A DNA stretch of 64,000 nt from Saussurea involucrata. Lineage: Eukaryota; Streptophyta; Magnoliopsida; Asterales; Asteraceae. The notes beneath the pieces were generated by a model. It was not told where the DNA came from, made no database searches, and worked only from the letters and a program-made list of their open reading frames with translations. The position numbers and the translations under genes are program-made. Shown one piece after another: positions 45,429 to 55,998 of the stretch. The first letter of the stretch is position 1. The number at the start of each line of letters is the position of its first letter. Where the stretch lies: positions 28,555,696-28,619,695 of the forward strand of contig CM066312.1 in the NCBI GenBank assembly GCA_033807775.1, written 5' to 3'.

Positions 45429-45650
45429 TCATCTCCCCCTTAAAAGAATTCCGTCCCGGAATTCGGTTAAGCGAAAAGGTATGAATACTTAGTTTCCACT
45501 ACTACCTCGAACTCAATCAAAACCATAGGAACTAACTAAATAGCCACCCCACACCCACCTATATCTCTAACACAGATAAGCAACAAAAGCACGGAAATAT
45601 CACTAACCAGGTTGCACCAAAGTCAGATAACACCTTATCACGTATAGAGT

Positions 45651-46904
45651 TTATAGAAATATACCTGTAACCTCATCATGACTTTCTTCCACCTCTTGTT
45701 CCGTCATCTGAAAAACTCGACCCTTTGCTTTCGGTACCTCAGGCCCTTGTTCCTCTCCCGGTCTAACACTCGTTTGTCTTACCGTCATACTACCCTGCTG
45801 TGCTTTCCATTGCGGACAATCTGCCTGAATATGATCCGGGGAATTGCAAACGAAACATAATCGAGTTACCCGACAGTCTCTAACTATGTGACCAGTCTTT
45901 CCACATTTGTAACAACTTCGGGAATCCACATAACAGTTTCCTTGATGCACACGGTTGCATTTTGTACATGGTCTTTTAACTGGTCTGAAAGGTGAATAAC
46001 TATCAGACCTCGGGGATTCATATTCTTCCGAATCGTACATCGTTTCTTCCGGTTTTCTTTTCCCAGCACTCTTATCACCAACGTCTCTCCGGTTATCTTG
46101 TTCCACATTTTCCGCGGCATCCACTGCGGCTGAGAAGGTATCGTGTCCTCTTGCAGTCACTAGCTTTCTAATTTCTGCATTTAATCCAAAAATAAACCTT
46201 TCCATCTTTAGAGCCTCCGTGGCAACATAGTACTCTACAAAGCGAGACCTCTCCAGAAAGAGAGCGGTGTAATCCCTAACCGATAAACTTCGCTGGTGTA
46301 GGTTCATGAACTCCTCTTCCAATTGTCTAACTGCTGCTTGAGAACAAAACTGTCCTTTGAATGCTGTTGTGAATTCGTCCCAAGTAAAAGTAGAGTATAC
46401 ATCCGACCTTGTGGAATCAATGTGAGCTTCCCACCAGTACAGAGCTTCTGCCTTCAACATCGCCGTTCCGTATAATACTTTGTCCTCATCCGTACACTTA
46501 CTGGTCTTGAAGATGGCTTCTATTTCTTTTAACCATCTCATCGCCTTCACTGGGTCTCTATCTCCTGAGTAAGTTGGAGGTCTACAGTTTAAGAACATCT
46601 TGTAATCACACCTTCTTGACACTGGTATAACCGTAGGTGTAATGGGCATTTCGTCTTCCAAACCAGGATCTGGTGTTTCAGTATGACGAGCTTGGTCGAA
46701 CATAGTCTGGATATTTGCTTGAAGTCTTCCCATCTCCGCCATCAGATCGTTTCTTGTAATAAACTCCGTACCTTGCCCCTGAACTCTACCTCTGGTTCTG
46801 CCCCTACCTCTTTCTCTTCCTCTTCCCCTTGTCCCGACTGTTGGATTCGTTCTATTAGGATTTCTTCCTCCCTCTCTAGTCGTATTTCTAGTACCGCTTG
46901 CCAT
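45651..46904 (-). CDS. Gag of the gag-only element, array unit 3
   Basis: 417 codons, open. It differs from units 1 and 2 at four residues I can see (Gly to Arg in the Arg/Gly-rich tail, Lys to Arg and Ala to Val in the EKSRFAEYY segment, Pro to Gln near the C-terminus). All knuckle Cys/His residues are kept. It is the unit adjacent to the most divergent LTR and is itself the most divergent unit (about eight base changes from unit 2). Confidence 0.9.
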   Translation of the reverse strand: MASGTRNTTREGGRNPNRTNPTVGTRGRGRERGRGRTRGRVQGQGTEFITRNDLMAEMGRLQANIQTMFDQARHTETPDPGLEDEMPITPTVIPVSRRCDYKMFLNCRPPTYSGDRDPVKAMRWLKEIEAIFKTSKCTDEDKVLYGTAMLKAEALYWWEAHIDSTRSDVYSTFTWDEFTTAFKGQFCSQAAVRQLEEEFMNLHQRSLSVRDYTALFLERSRFVEYYVATEALKMERFIFGLNAEIRKLVTARGHDTFSAAVDAAENVEQDNRRDVGDKSAGKRKPEETMYDSEEYESPRSDSYSPFRPVKRPCTKCNRVHQGNCYVDSRSCYKCGKTGHIVRDCRVTRLCFVCNSPDHIQADCPQWKAQQGSMTVRQTSVRPGEEQGPEVPKAKGRVFQMTEQEVEESHDEVTGIFL

Positions 46905-47165
46905 TCTGTAGATTCAGACAAGATTAATATACACATAAGCACATACCCCATATAATAAGGTATCCTAGTCCAAACATGCACCTGTAAGATCACAATTACA
47001 CTGGCCAGGTGTAATCTGAAATGACCGTACATGATGTTCCTTCTACCTTTTATACTTAGCATCCCAAGGTTCTAACATATCAAGGACATCCTACTTCACA
47101 TGCAGTTTAAGTCTAGGTACGGGTATAAATACCTAAATCCCTTAAACTAGGGCTCTAATACCATT

Positions 47166-48826
47166 TGTAACGACCCAAATCCCTTAACATACATCATAAT
47201 ACATAACATTCATACATATCATTGACTTTCAACAAAAGTTACATAACAAACCAAGTACGGTCTCATTAGTCTCGACATTACAAAATATATAAAAGCTTCC
47301 TAATCAACATCCATCAAAAGCTTCCTACACTTCATCCTCTCCTGCCGATCCTTAACCTGGAAAACATATTTTTGAAAACAAAATGAGGGTTAGACCAAAC
47401 GGGTCTAGTGAGTTAATCCCGGTCCTTTCCAAAATCATTATAAAACCTTTTATGTAAATCCTTTGTATCAAAATAGTTTAGATAAACCTTTGATAATCCT
47501 TTCGTAAAATATAAACATACCACACGTATTTAAATACCAATCCAGACTCGTGCATCGTGTACATCTCATTCACCTTATTCCACCACAAATGGCCATATTA
47601 GTTGGTAGCAAGCCAACTAATAAATCAACATACGGTCCGCTCACCGGAACCCGGCTACCTGTCGGTCCGTACACCGGAACCCGACTACTCACCGGTCCGC
47701 ACACCGGAACCCGGCTACACACCGGTCCGCACACCGGAACCCGACAACAAGTGCACTCGTGTAGTGCAAATCTTATATAAATACAATATATATCTTATTA
47801 CATCATATTGTCATTTATATACACATAATCATATTCCTACCACATAATAATCTCATATATATATACACATATGTATTCCAGTTCAAAACGTTTTACATCA
47901 AAACTCACCTTGAATGCTTAAAATACGTTTCCAAGCCTTTCTCCGAGCTATCCGATCCTTTATCCAAATACCTCAGAATCTGAAACCATTTACATACAAA
48001 TATCTCCTTACCAACTTATGTATAAGACTTACTAGCAGGTTATGGACTCTAGATACATCTACATAACTTTTATCCTCAAAATTTACCCAAACAGCCAAGT
48101 TATCAGGAAACCTCAAAGTATCCGGACAACTTTCCGGACAATCACAAAGAATCCGGACAACAAGACTAATCCGGACAGAACAACTTCCCGGACAGCATAA
48201 GGAATCCGGACAACAAAGTAATCCGGACGCCATCCGGTATCCTATTCCATCCGGAAAAGTATAACAAGAAGGACTTACCCGGATAAAACCCTGTTCGGAC
48301 ACCTTCAGAACGTCATCCGGACACCTTCAACAAAACTACCCGGATACATTCATCTTATCCGGGCACCTCTGTCGGTTTACCCCATTTTTACCCAGATTCG
48401 ACAGATTTTAACCTCAAACACGAACTTAATGATTCTACTCCGATAGCAATCATCCATAAACACTTACAAACATAAAATACAAAGAAAACATACCTTAATC
48501 TCTTCCAAGTACACCAAATGATGTCCTATTGCTTTCTTTTCTTCCTTTTCTTCTTTTCTCTCAATACACACACTAACACACACTTGAAATCTGATCTTTA
48601 GCTAATATGAAAATATCAGAAATCTAAAAGGATAATATCTACATATATTTACCATTTCCACCCCTAAACTCCTCACTAATAACTTATACACCTTTCATTT
48701 ATCCTTTGGTCAAACTTTTACCCTTTAAACTTATAATCCCTCCTAAACTTACCCTAACATCAATTTTAAAGAAAATAAACTTAACGGAACTAAAATTTAA
48801 TTAACGGATTTACCCGGGGTATTACA
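47166..48826 (-). repeat. Array LTR 4 (5'-most in element orientation)
   Basis: 1661 bp. This is the most divergent copy, with about a dozen private substitutions by eye, including TATCAGGAAACC in the word array. It lacks the 2-bp deletion of LTRs 2 and 3. It ends at the GGTTA duplication. Confidence 0.93.
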
Positions 48827-48831
48827 GGTTA

Positions 48832-50966
48832 CAAGAAGTTCAGTTTTTGGGGCATGTGGTTTCAGAAAAAGGGATACAAGTTGATCCGATGAAAGTGGAG
48901 GCAGTTGAAAAGTGGGAACAGCTGAAGACAGCAACCAAAGTACGTAGTTTTCTGGGTTTAGCAGGTTATTATCGAAAATTTATAAGAGACTTCTCTCGGA
49001 TTGCAACGCCGTTGACTAAGCTGACCCGGAAGAACCTGAAGTTTGAGTGGAAAGCAGAGCAGGATGAGGCATTCCGGATTTTGAAAGAAAAACTGTGCAG
49101 CGCACCGATTCTATCACTACCTGAAGGTTTGGAAGACTTTGTTGTTTATAGTGATGCGTCAAAGCTGGGATTGGGATGTGTACTTATGCAGCGTGGAAAG
49201 GTTATCGCTTATGCTTCTCGTCAATTAAAGGATCATGAAAGACAGTATCCTATGCACGACATGGAGCTTGCAGCAGTTGTCTTCGCGTTGAAGATTTGGA
49301 GACATTATCTGTATGGTTCCAAATGTCAGATTTATACTGATCATAAGAGTCTCCAACACCTCTTTGATCAGAAGGAATTAAATATGAGACAAAGAAGATG
49401 GTTAGAATTGCTGAATGATTACGACTGTGAAATCCTGTATCATCCGGGAAAGGCAAATGTGGTATCTGATGCATTGAGTCGTCAAGAAAGGAGTGGGACA
49501 ATAAAGGTTATTTCGCTACGAACTGAACTCCTACCCAACCTATTTGACGAATTGCAGAAGTGTCAAGTGGAAGCTTATCAGGATGAACATCTGAATTCAG
49601 AACGGTTAGCAGGGATGTCAGCATTGCTAGTAAAAGATGATCGTGGGTTATTGTGTCTGGGAAACAGAGTGTGGGTGCCTCGTTTGGGTGGGTTACGTGA
49701 TCGTGTTCTACAAGAAGCCCATCAATCCCGTTTCTCTATTCACCAAGGTACAAACAAGATGTATAAAGACTTAAAACAATTCTATTGGTGGCCGGGGATA
49801 AAAAGAGGGATTGCACAGTATGTGGAAAGATGCGATACTTTAAGAAAGTAAAGATCGAACACCAAAAGCCGTTTGGTCAACTACAACGGCTAGAATTACC
49901 TATGTGGAAGTGGGAGCAGATTACCACAGATTTCATCACCAAACTACCAAGGACTCCTAAGGGATTTGATACTATTTGGGTGATCGTCGACAGATTGACA
50001 AAGTCTGCACACTTTCTACCGATAAAGGAAACCGATTCGTTGGAGCGTTTAGCTAAGTTGTACATTGACGAAATAGTAACTCGACATGGAGTTCCAATCT
50101 CTATCATTTCTGATCGTGATAGTCGTTTTACTTCAAGATTTTGGAGAAGTTTTCAAAGGGAAATGGGGACACAGATAAAGTTGAGTACGGCGTATCATCC
50201 TCAAACAGATGGGCAGAGTGAACGAACGATTCAGACTTTAGAAGATATGCTCCGGGCTTGCATTGTTGATTTTGGGGGATCATGGGATAAGCACTTACCG
50301 TTGATCGAATTCGCTTACAACAACAGTTATCATTCCAGCATACAAGCGGCACCGTTTGAAGTACTGTATGGTAGGAAATTCCGAACGCCTCTATGTTGGA
50401 ACGAAGTGGGAGAGAAACAGTTAGCAGGACCGGAAATAGTTCAGATAACCGCCGATAAGGTTACTCAGATTCGTGAACGATTGAAAGTGGCTCAAGACAG
50501 ACAGAAAAGCTACGCTGACCGACGCCGAAAGCCATTGGAATTTCAAATTGGGGATTACGTGATGTTAAAGGTTTCGCCGTGGAAAGGAGTCATCAGATTT
50601 GGACGACAAGGTAAACTTAGCCCTAGGTATATTGGACCGTTTGCAATAACAGAAAGGATCGGTGAAGTCGCTTACCGATTAGATCTTCCGCCAGAATTGA
50701 GCAGAATCCATAATGCGTTTCATGTATCGAACTTCCGAAAGTGTTTGGTCACTCCAGACCAGACAGTCTCTCTACCAGATATCCGAGTCGACGAAAAACT
50801 GAATTATGTGGAAGAGCCGGAAGCTATAGTTGATCGTAAAGTTAAAGTGCTGCGGAGTAAGGAGATCAGGCAAGTGAAAGTTCAGTGGAGACATCATAGA
50901 GGTCAAGATGCTACGTGGGAATCAGAGACGGAAATGAGAGCCAAATACCCTCATCTTTTTACTTAA
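48832..50966 (+). pseudogene. Gag-Pol C-terminal part of the Tekay-like element
   Basis: The frame resumes after the array with QEVQFLGHVV (end of RT), followed by RNase H (VVYSDASKLGLG, then YTDHKSL) and the integrase zinc region. A one-base loss near 49849 shifts the frame at the CDTLRK point; the shifted frame runs to the stop at 50964-50966. It holds the DDE core (TTDFITKLP, ISDRDSRFTSRFW, DGQSERTIQ), the integrase C-terminal GPF segment and a chromodomain-like end (VKVQWRHHRGQDATWE, YPHLF). The chromodomain of this clade is thought to direct integration into heterochromatin. Confidence 0.88.
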
Positions 50967-51004
50967 CGGAATTCCGGGACGGAATTCTTTTAAGGGGGAG
51001 ATGA

Positions 51005-52548
51005 TGTAATACCCCGGGTAAGTCAGTTAGATAAATTCCCTATCAGTTAAAATATTTAACCTTAAGATTTAATGTTTAGGGTAAGTTGGAGGTAAGTTAT
51101 AAGTTCAAGGGTGTTTTGGTACTTATGGAAGAATTTAAGCCAAATGTGTAAATTGTTATATATATACCTTATAGGTATCAGAGCAACCCTCAGTTCCCAA
51201 AAATAGAAAAGTGTTTGTGTGTGCGGAGGTGAAAAGGAGCAGAAGGCGAAAGTACGGTTGCTACATCAATCAAGTGAATTAGAATCGATTTGGAGGTAAG
51301 TCCTTTACAATTTGTGTCTATAATCAGTAGTATTAGACTTCTATCAGTTTAGAATTTCTAAATTCGTGACTTGAATGGATTTCAATCGATTTCTGGGTAA
51401 TTGGAAACCGACTGTGTTCTTAGAGAGTCCCGGTGAAATCCCGGTAGACTCCCGGTAGTGTGAGTCTCGGTATAGAAGACTTCCGGTAGTGTGAGTCCCG
51501 GTATAGAAGACTCCCGGTAGTATGAGTCCCGGTATAGAAGACTCCCGGTAGTATAAATCCCGGTATAGCAGACTTCCGGTAGTGAGAGTTCCGGTAATGG
51601 GAACTCCCGGTATAGGAACTCCCGGTACTAAGAGTCCCGGTACTGTATAAGTCCCGGTACCCTGTGTAGTCCCGGTAGTGAGTTAAGCACAGTGTGTAAT
51701 GAGATAGTTGAGGATGGGAAATTGTTAGGCTTTATGTGGCTGGTTAGTAAAGCGATGTGTGTATCTTAACTTGTTTCAGATTCTGTGGAGTCGTGGTAAG
51801 AGATAGAATCGTTTTGAAATAAGCTTGCGAACGTGTGTAATAACCAAAACAGGTGAGTTTTACTTTAAAAACGTTTTTAACTGGAATACGTATATGTGTG
51901 ATTTGGGAATGTAATAGTTGATGACTATGTGTTTTTATGTGAATTATTATATATTGAGGTATTATATTTACATGAGTATTATAAGGTGTTATAATACGTT
52001 GGCCGGATTTAGGACCGGTGTGTTTGGCTATAGAGTTCGTATAGCGTTGTTTGGCTGTAGATGTTGTACAACGTTGTATATTATTAGTTGGCTTGCTACC
52101 AACTAATATGGCCAGGAGGAATGAGAAGGTACATGATATGTGAGTTTTATTAGATATATATGATTGTGTCGCGTGATTTATATGAATGAAGTTTATATAA
52201 ATGATTTCAAACTAACAGGGATTTATCTCACTTAGACCATCGTGTCTAACCCTCATTTTCGTTTTAAAAATATGTATTCCAGGTGGTGGATCGTGTAAGA
52301 GCAAGTAATTAGAGTAATCGATGGATGGCTTATGTGGAGGATTATGTGACGAAGATTTTGGCATGTTTAGCAGTTGTATTATAATGACTAAATGTTATGT
52401 ATGTGTTTAGTAAGAAGTTGTAGTAGAATGTCTTCTTTTGATTGTAATAGTTTCAGGGACCGTACTTGTAATATGATGTTTCATTTGATTAATCAATGTT
52501 ATGTTACATTATGTGATTTGTTGTGTATATGGGATTTGGGTTGTTAAA
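51005..52548 (+). repeat. 3' LTR of the Tekay-like element (1544 bp)
   Basis: Near-identical to the 5' LTR by eye, with the main length difference in the CCCGGTA array. It ends TTGTTAAA, followed by the ACTTA duplication. Confidence 0.9.
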
Positions 52549-53710
52549 ACTTACCCTTCGAGGATTCACCATGTTCCCAAAAAGGTCCCGAAACAACCGT
52601 TCTAAGTCTTGAGCCACCGATGATGGTATAGTAAACACCATCATCCAATATAGTTGGAGTGACTCCAAAGCAGAACTAGTTAGTTGTAAGCAGCCCCTAA
52701 AAGAAAAAGACTTCGATTTCCAATTAATAATACGGGCACATACCTTAGCCACTAAAGGATTAAAATCAACAACATAAAGCCTCTTTGAAGATAGGGGGCA
52801 CCAAGATACCGAAACGACAAAGCTCCCACTTAAAAAGGTAAAATAGAGGTAATGTCGTGCATGGTTTCGGAATTCACATTAGAAAAATAAACTGAACTCT
52901 TTGCCATACTAGGTCTCAAACCGGACACCTTAGCAAAATCCTCAGCGTACTCTTTAGAACAGATATTGAAGACGCATATCCCTTAGTAAAAACCACGAGG
53001 TCATCTGCAAAACAAAGATGAGTTAACAAGAGTAGGAAACACCCTTTATGATAATTGAACCCGGAATCTGCTTCAATGCCCCTTCGAAACATACAGGTGA
53101 ACGCTTCTATAACCAAAGTAAAGAGATACGACGATAGAGGACATCCTTGCCGAATACCTCTAGCTCCCTTAAAAAAACCATAGGATTCACCATTAACTAT
53201 GACATAGTAAGAGGTAGAAACCACCTCTATAATCCAATGACTTATAATAGGGTGGAAACCCATGCCATCTAGTACAATTGATAGAAATCTCCAATCAACT
53301 GAATCAAAGGCCTTTTGGATGTCAATTTTTAAAGAACATCTAGGACGCCCATCATCCCGACCGTACCCAACCAACAATTCATGGGCCATCAATATATTAT
53401 GTGTTATCCTTCTACCTGGAATAAAAGCAGATTGGTTAGGACTAACCGAATGATCAAGAATATCCTTAACCTGCCACGATAAAACTTTAGAGATGTATTT
53501 ATAAATACACGTGCAAAGAGAAATTGGTCTAAACTTTGTGACCTTAGATGCATTAGGGACTTTAGGAATTAAATATATAGAAGCATGATTAAGTTCCCTT
53601 GCCAACCGACCTCTATCAAATAAATCCTGAACAACCAATTTTCATATCTGAACCCATCAGATCCCGGAGCACGATCATCACCAAAATCAAACATGGCCAA
53701 CTAGTGTTAT
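52549..53710 (-). pseudogene. L1-type LINE, reverse transcriptase half
   Basis: The minus frame 53638-52916 encodes the RT core: HASIYLIPKVPNASKVTKFR, ISLCTCIYKYISKVLS, NQSAFIPGRRITHNILMAHE, SLKIDIQKAFDSVDW, GIRQGCPLSSYLFTLVIEAF and the catalytic CFADDLVVF. A further frame (52752-52549) gives CARIINWKSKSFSFRGCLQL and WMMVFTIPSSV, the post-RT segment, which joins in order to the zf-RVT half at 32726. The endonuclease part upstream of about 53710 is absent. Frameshifts and stops make it a pseudogene. Confidence 0.85.
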
Positions 53711-54421
53711 ACCCGTCCGGTGGTCGGGTATACAACATGACTTTAATCTAGATTCAATTTTTTGATTCATCACTTTTGTGCTAATCTTGGGGGATTCCCC
53801 AAAAGACATTCTAGATTATCTCGGTTGTCATCTTAAGATTCTTAACCCCTTCTAGTAATGAGCGAGAGATATAGAGAAATAACTCATACATTCAAACCAT
53901 TCTCCATGCCACTAAAGCATAATATAACCAATATGATAATTGTACCTAAGATACAACTCAAATTTACGTAAATGTGGACATTTCTCAAACAAAAATAGTG
54001 ATAATGTTGAGGTAACAAATTATAACACCTTCAAAATACTATCGTTTTTGGTAAAAATAACTGGTTTTTTCGTTGGGTATCGTAATAGCCATAAGGTAAA
54101 TAGATGATTAAATAGGGTGATTTTTTTAATAAATCTTGTTTCCTTTCTATTTGATTTTTCTTCTTACTAATTACGAATATTTATATCAAATTTTCTATTT
54201 TCTATCCAGTTGGTGAATGGAGCTAAAAACAGGGATTAGAAATATAAAATATTGCATGTATGGGGGTTAAATCAAGAAGTCTTAATTCGACAACATTAAA
54301 GTTCCATACTTTTTTCAAGATTCACATATGAATAAACACCAATTATGTGAGTTAAATCAAGAAGTATTAACTCAACAACACAAAGATTGAATCTTGATGG
54401 TTCAAAAGATACAAAAATTAC
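53711..54421. other. Unassigned AT-rich DNA between LINE and zinc-finger fragment
   Basis: No gene or complete repeat is recognised. If the zinc-finger fragment is a real exon, the right part of this stretch would be its intron. I did not find the next exon expected for that family. Confidence 0.4.
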
Positions 54422-54841
54422 CAGCATGCTTTGACAGATGATGGGCTTCAAGATTTTCCCACTTTCCAAACTGTTTCCCACACTTATGGCACGTGACTGT
54501 ACCACCACCACCAGAAGACCCATAAGATTCTGTTTCCAAAGAACTCCTACCCTTTTGTGGCATTCCAATTCCAATCCCATTCTTCCCTGTAAAATGACCG
54601 GAATTCTCAATTCCAATCCCATTCTTCCTTGTAAAATGACCGGAATTCGCAATTCGCAATTCCAATTCCAATCCCATTCTTCCTTGTAAAATGACCGGAA
54701 TTCGCAACTCCATTCCCATCACTTGATGAAAACAATGTTCTCCTTTGTTGATTCTCGATGATGATCGTCATCGATTTGATGAGAATCCGTTTGAAGAAAA
54801 ATCCTCACTACTCGAAGAAGCGGTGGACGGAGTATGGATTT
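54422..54841 (-). pseudogene. First-exon fragment of a plant C2H2 zinc-finger protein with expanded internal repeats
   Basis: The minus strand encodes GGGGTVTCHKCGKQFGKW then ENLEAHHLSKHA, a C-x2-C-x12-H-x4-H finger. It closely resembles the finger of a plant family in which it is followed by a conserved VTELVEGDSSRKIVE-type second exon. The coding sequence stops at a donor-like GCATGCTG|GTAATTT (54422/54421), the position expected for an intron. Upstream, an NSGHFTRKNGIGI-type unit is repeated about three times. No continuous ATG-initiated frame covers everything, and the second exon is not seen, so I treat it as a gene fragment. The boundary at 54841 is approximate. Confidence 0.6.
54560..54715. 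repeat. Minisatellite inside the zinc-finger fragment
   Basis: Three imperfect units of about 42-50 bp contain CCAATCCCATTCTTCC(C/T)TGT and AAAATGACCGGAATTC (near 54568, 54615 and 54670). Confidence 0.85.
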
Positions 54842-54945
54842 TTTTAGGGTGGTCCTCATTTTAGAAACAGAAAAATAAATACAAAATGATATTGTACTGA
54901 TAGCAATGTTCGGTCAAGAAACTAATGTAAATATTACAGAAGTGG

Positions 54946-55918
54946 TGTTGATCCAAACCCTCAGTGATTTGATAATGACCCTCTCTTAAATACTTAGTGA
55001 AAATTGTAAGTAAACAATATGTATCAGAGTTTCACTATCGCTGATAAGTACTAAGATCTTACAGTACCGCTAATAGGAACTCTCGCTCTTTTAAATTAAA
55101 CATTCAGCGAACACTGTTCATCATTAATGCTCTGAGTCTGTTCAGTCATTATGATGATCGCTGATAAGTTAGTTGTTTATTTATGATCCCTGAAGACAAG
55201 TTTCACGTCAACAAAGGTTCTACGCTGAAGTCGAAGATCAAGCTCAAGAACCAGCGACAAGTCTCCTAATGAACTGATGCGGATCAGCGAAGACTCAGAT
55301 TTGTCCACTCAACGTGAAGTATCAAGTACAAGACTTCAACTATCGTTGAACTTTATCATCTGCTGAATAGTAAATGATAATCGCTGAATCAACGAAAGCT
55401 GATCTTGAAGTCCTCCGTACAAAGTACTTTTGTCTCAACCACCCTTGCACGACTCCGTACGAATTGTCAGAAAAGAACCTCCAAATATCTGAAATCGTAC
55501 AACCACTCTGATACTACACTATTCATCCATACGGCTACTAAGGTTGTCAACCAAGGTCAATGACATGCAACCAACCAGCTGATGACACGTGTAAAGTATA
55601 TACTGACTTGCATTAAATGCATGCAGCATATAAAGAGATGAAGTCACTTCTTTTGAAGTAACTTGCTAACTCTGGACAAGTTCAAATCTCTTATCTCAAG
55701 ATAGGTTATTATTAGTAATTTCCTTATCTTTCTTAGTGCAAGAAACCTTAGTGTTCCAACTTGTTTAGATTTAGGTTTATCCTTAATCTTGTCTCCGCAA
55801 CAAGCTGTAAATTGTTAATGATTTATCAATAAACAATTTAGAAAAGTAAAATCTGTGTGTTTGTATTCAACCTCCCCTCCCCCCTTCTACAAACTTGTAT
55901 AGGCCTTCGGGACCAACA
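54946..55918 (+). repeat. 5' LTR of element B (973 bp)
   Basis: It starts TGTTGATCC and ends GGGACCAACA, an inverted-repeat pair, two bases before the primer site. The left boundary is inferred from that pairing since the 3' LTR is not in the window. A TATA-like GCATATAAAGAG lies near 55625. It holds seven CGCTGA, TCAGCGA or CAGCGA words (near 55038, 55104, 55158, 55223, 55252, 55284 and 55381). Confidence 0.8.
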
Positions 55919-55920
55919 AG

Positions 55921-55932
55921 TGGTATCAGAGC
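55921..55932 (+). promoter_or_regulatory. Primer binding site of element B
   Basis: TGGTATCAGAGC, exact tRNA-Met-type site. Confidence 0.93.
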
Positions 55933-55998
55933 AGATTTGTTTAATCTCATAAACAAGATCTAATCTAAGATATTTCTCTTCCTTGCTATTATCTGAAA

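Larger units (their letters stand above)
36964..48826 (-). mobile_element. Tandem array of a gag-only chromovirus derivative: 4 LTRs, 3 internal units
   Basis: LTRs at 36964-38628, 40366-42028, 43766-45428 and 47166-48826 alternate with three 1737-bp internal regions, with a period of 3400 bp. Only the outermost ends are flanked by a duplication, GGTTA (36959-36963 and 48827-48831), so the array occupies a single insertion site in the RT gene of the host chromovirus. Each unit has a primer site (plus-strand complement GGCTCTAATACCA), a gag ORF, a protease remnant joined to the pre-PPT sequence, and the PPT. LTR ends, PPT region and Gag are homologous to the host element, so this is a deletion derivative of a sister family. 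Copies 2 and 3 share a 2-bp LTR deletion absent from LTRs 1 and 4. Confidence 0.95.
32727..52548 (+). mobile_element. Tekay-like chromovirus, interrupted by a gag-only array
   Basis: LTRs at 32727-34255 and 51005-52548 start TGTAATACCCCGGG and end GGGTTGTTACA (last bases altered to AAA in the 3' copy). An ACTTA duplication flanks the whole. Without the 11.9-kb nested array and its duplication the element is about 7.95 kb. Gag, protease, RT, RNase H, integrase and chromodomain homologies are all present in order, but the coding frame has three in-frame stops, one frameshift and the insertion. The conserved palindrome-like GGAATTCCGGGACGGAATTC and PPT TTTTAAGGGGGAG precede the 3' LTR. The chromodomain-like C-terminus supports Tekay/Del. 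Confidence 0.9.

Noticed and set aside
36964..48826. Array as an assembly artefact
   Set aside because: Each LTR and unit has its own substitutions and the outer ends share a clean target duplication, so simple duplication by assembly is unlikely; long reads should still confirm the unit number.
36964..48826. Satellite DNA interpretation of the 3.4-kb tandem repeat
   Set aside because: Each unit is a complete LTR-internal module with PBS, gag and PPT, so it is a tandem retrotransposon rather than a conventional satellite.
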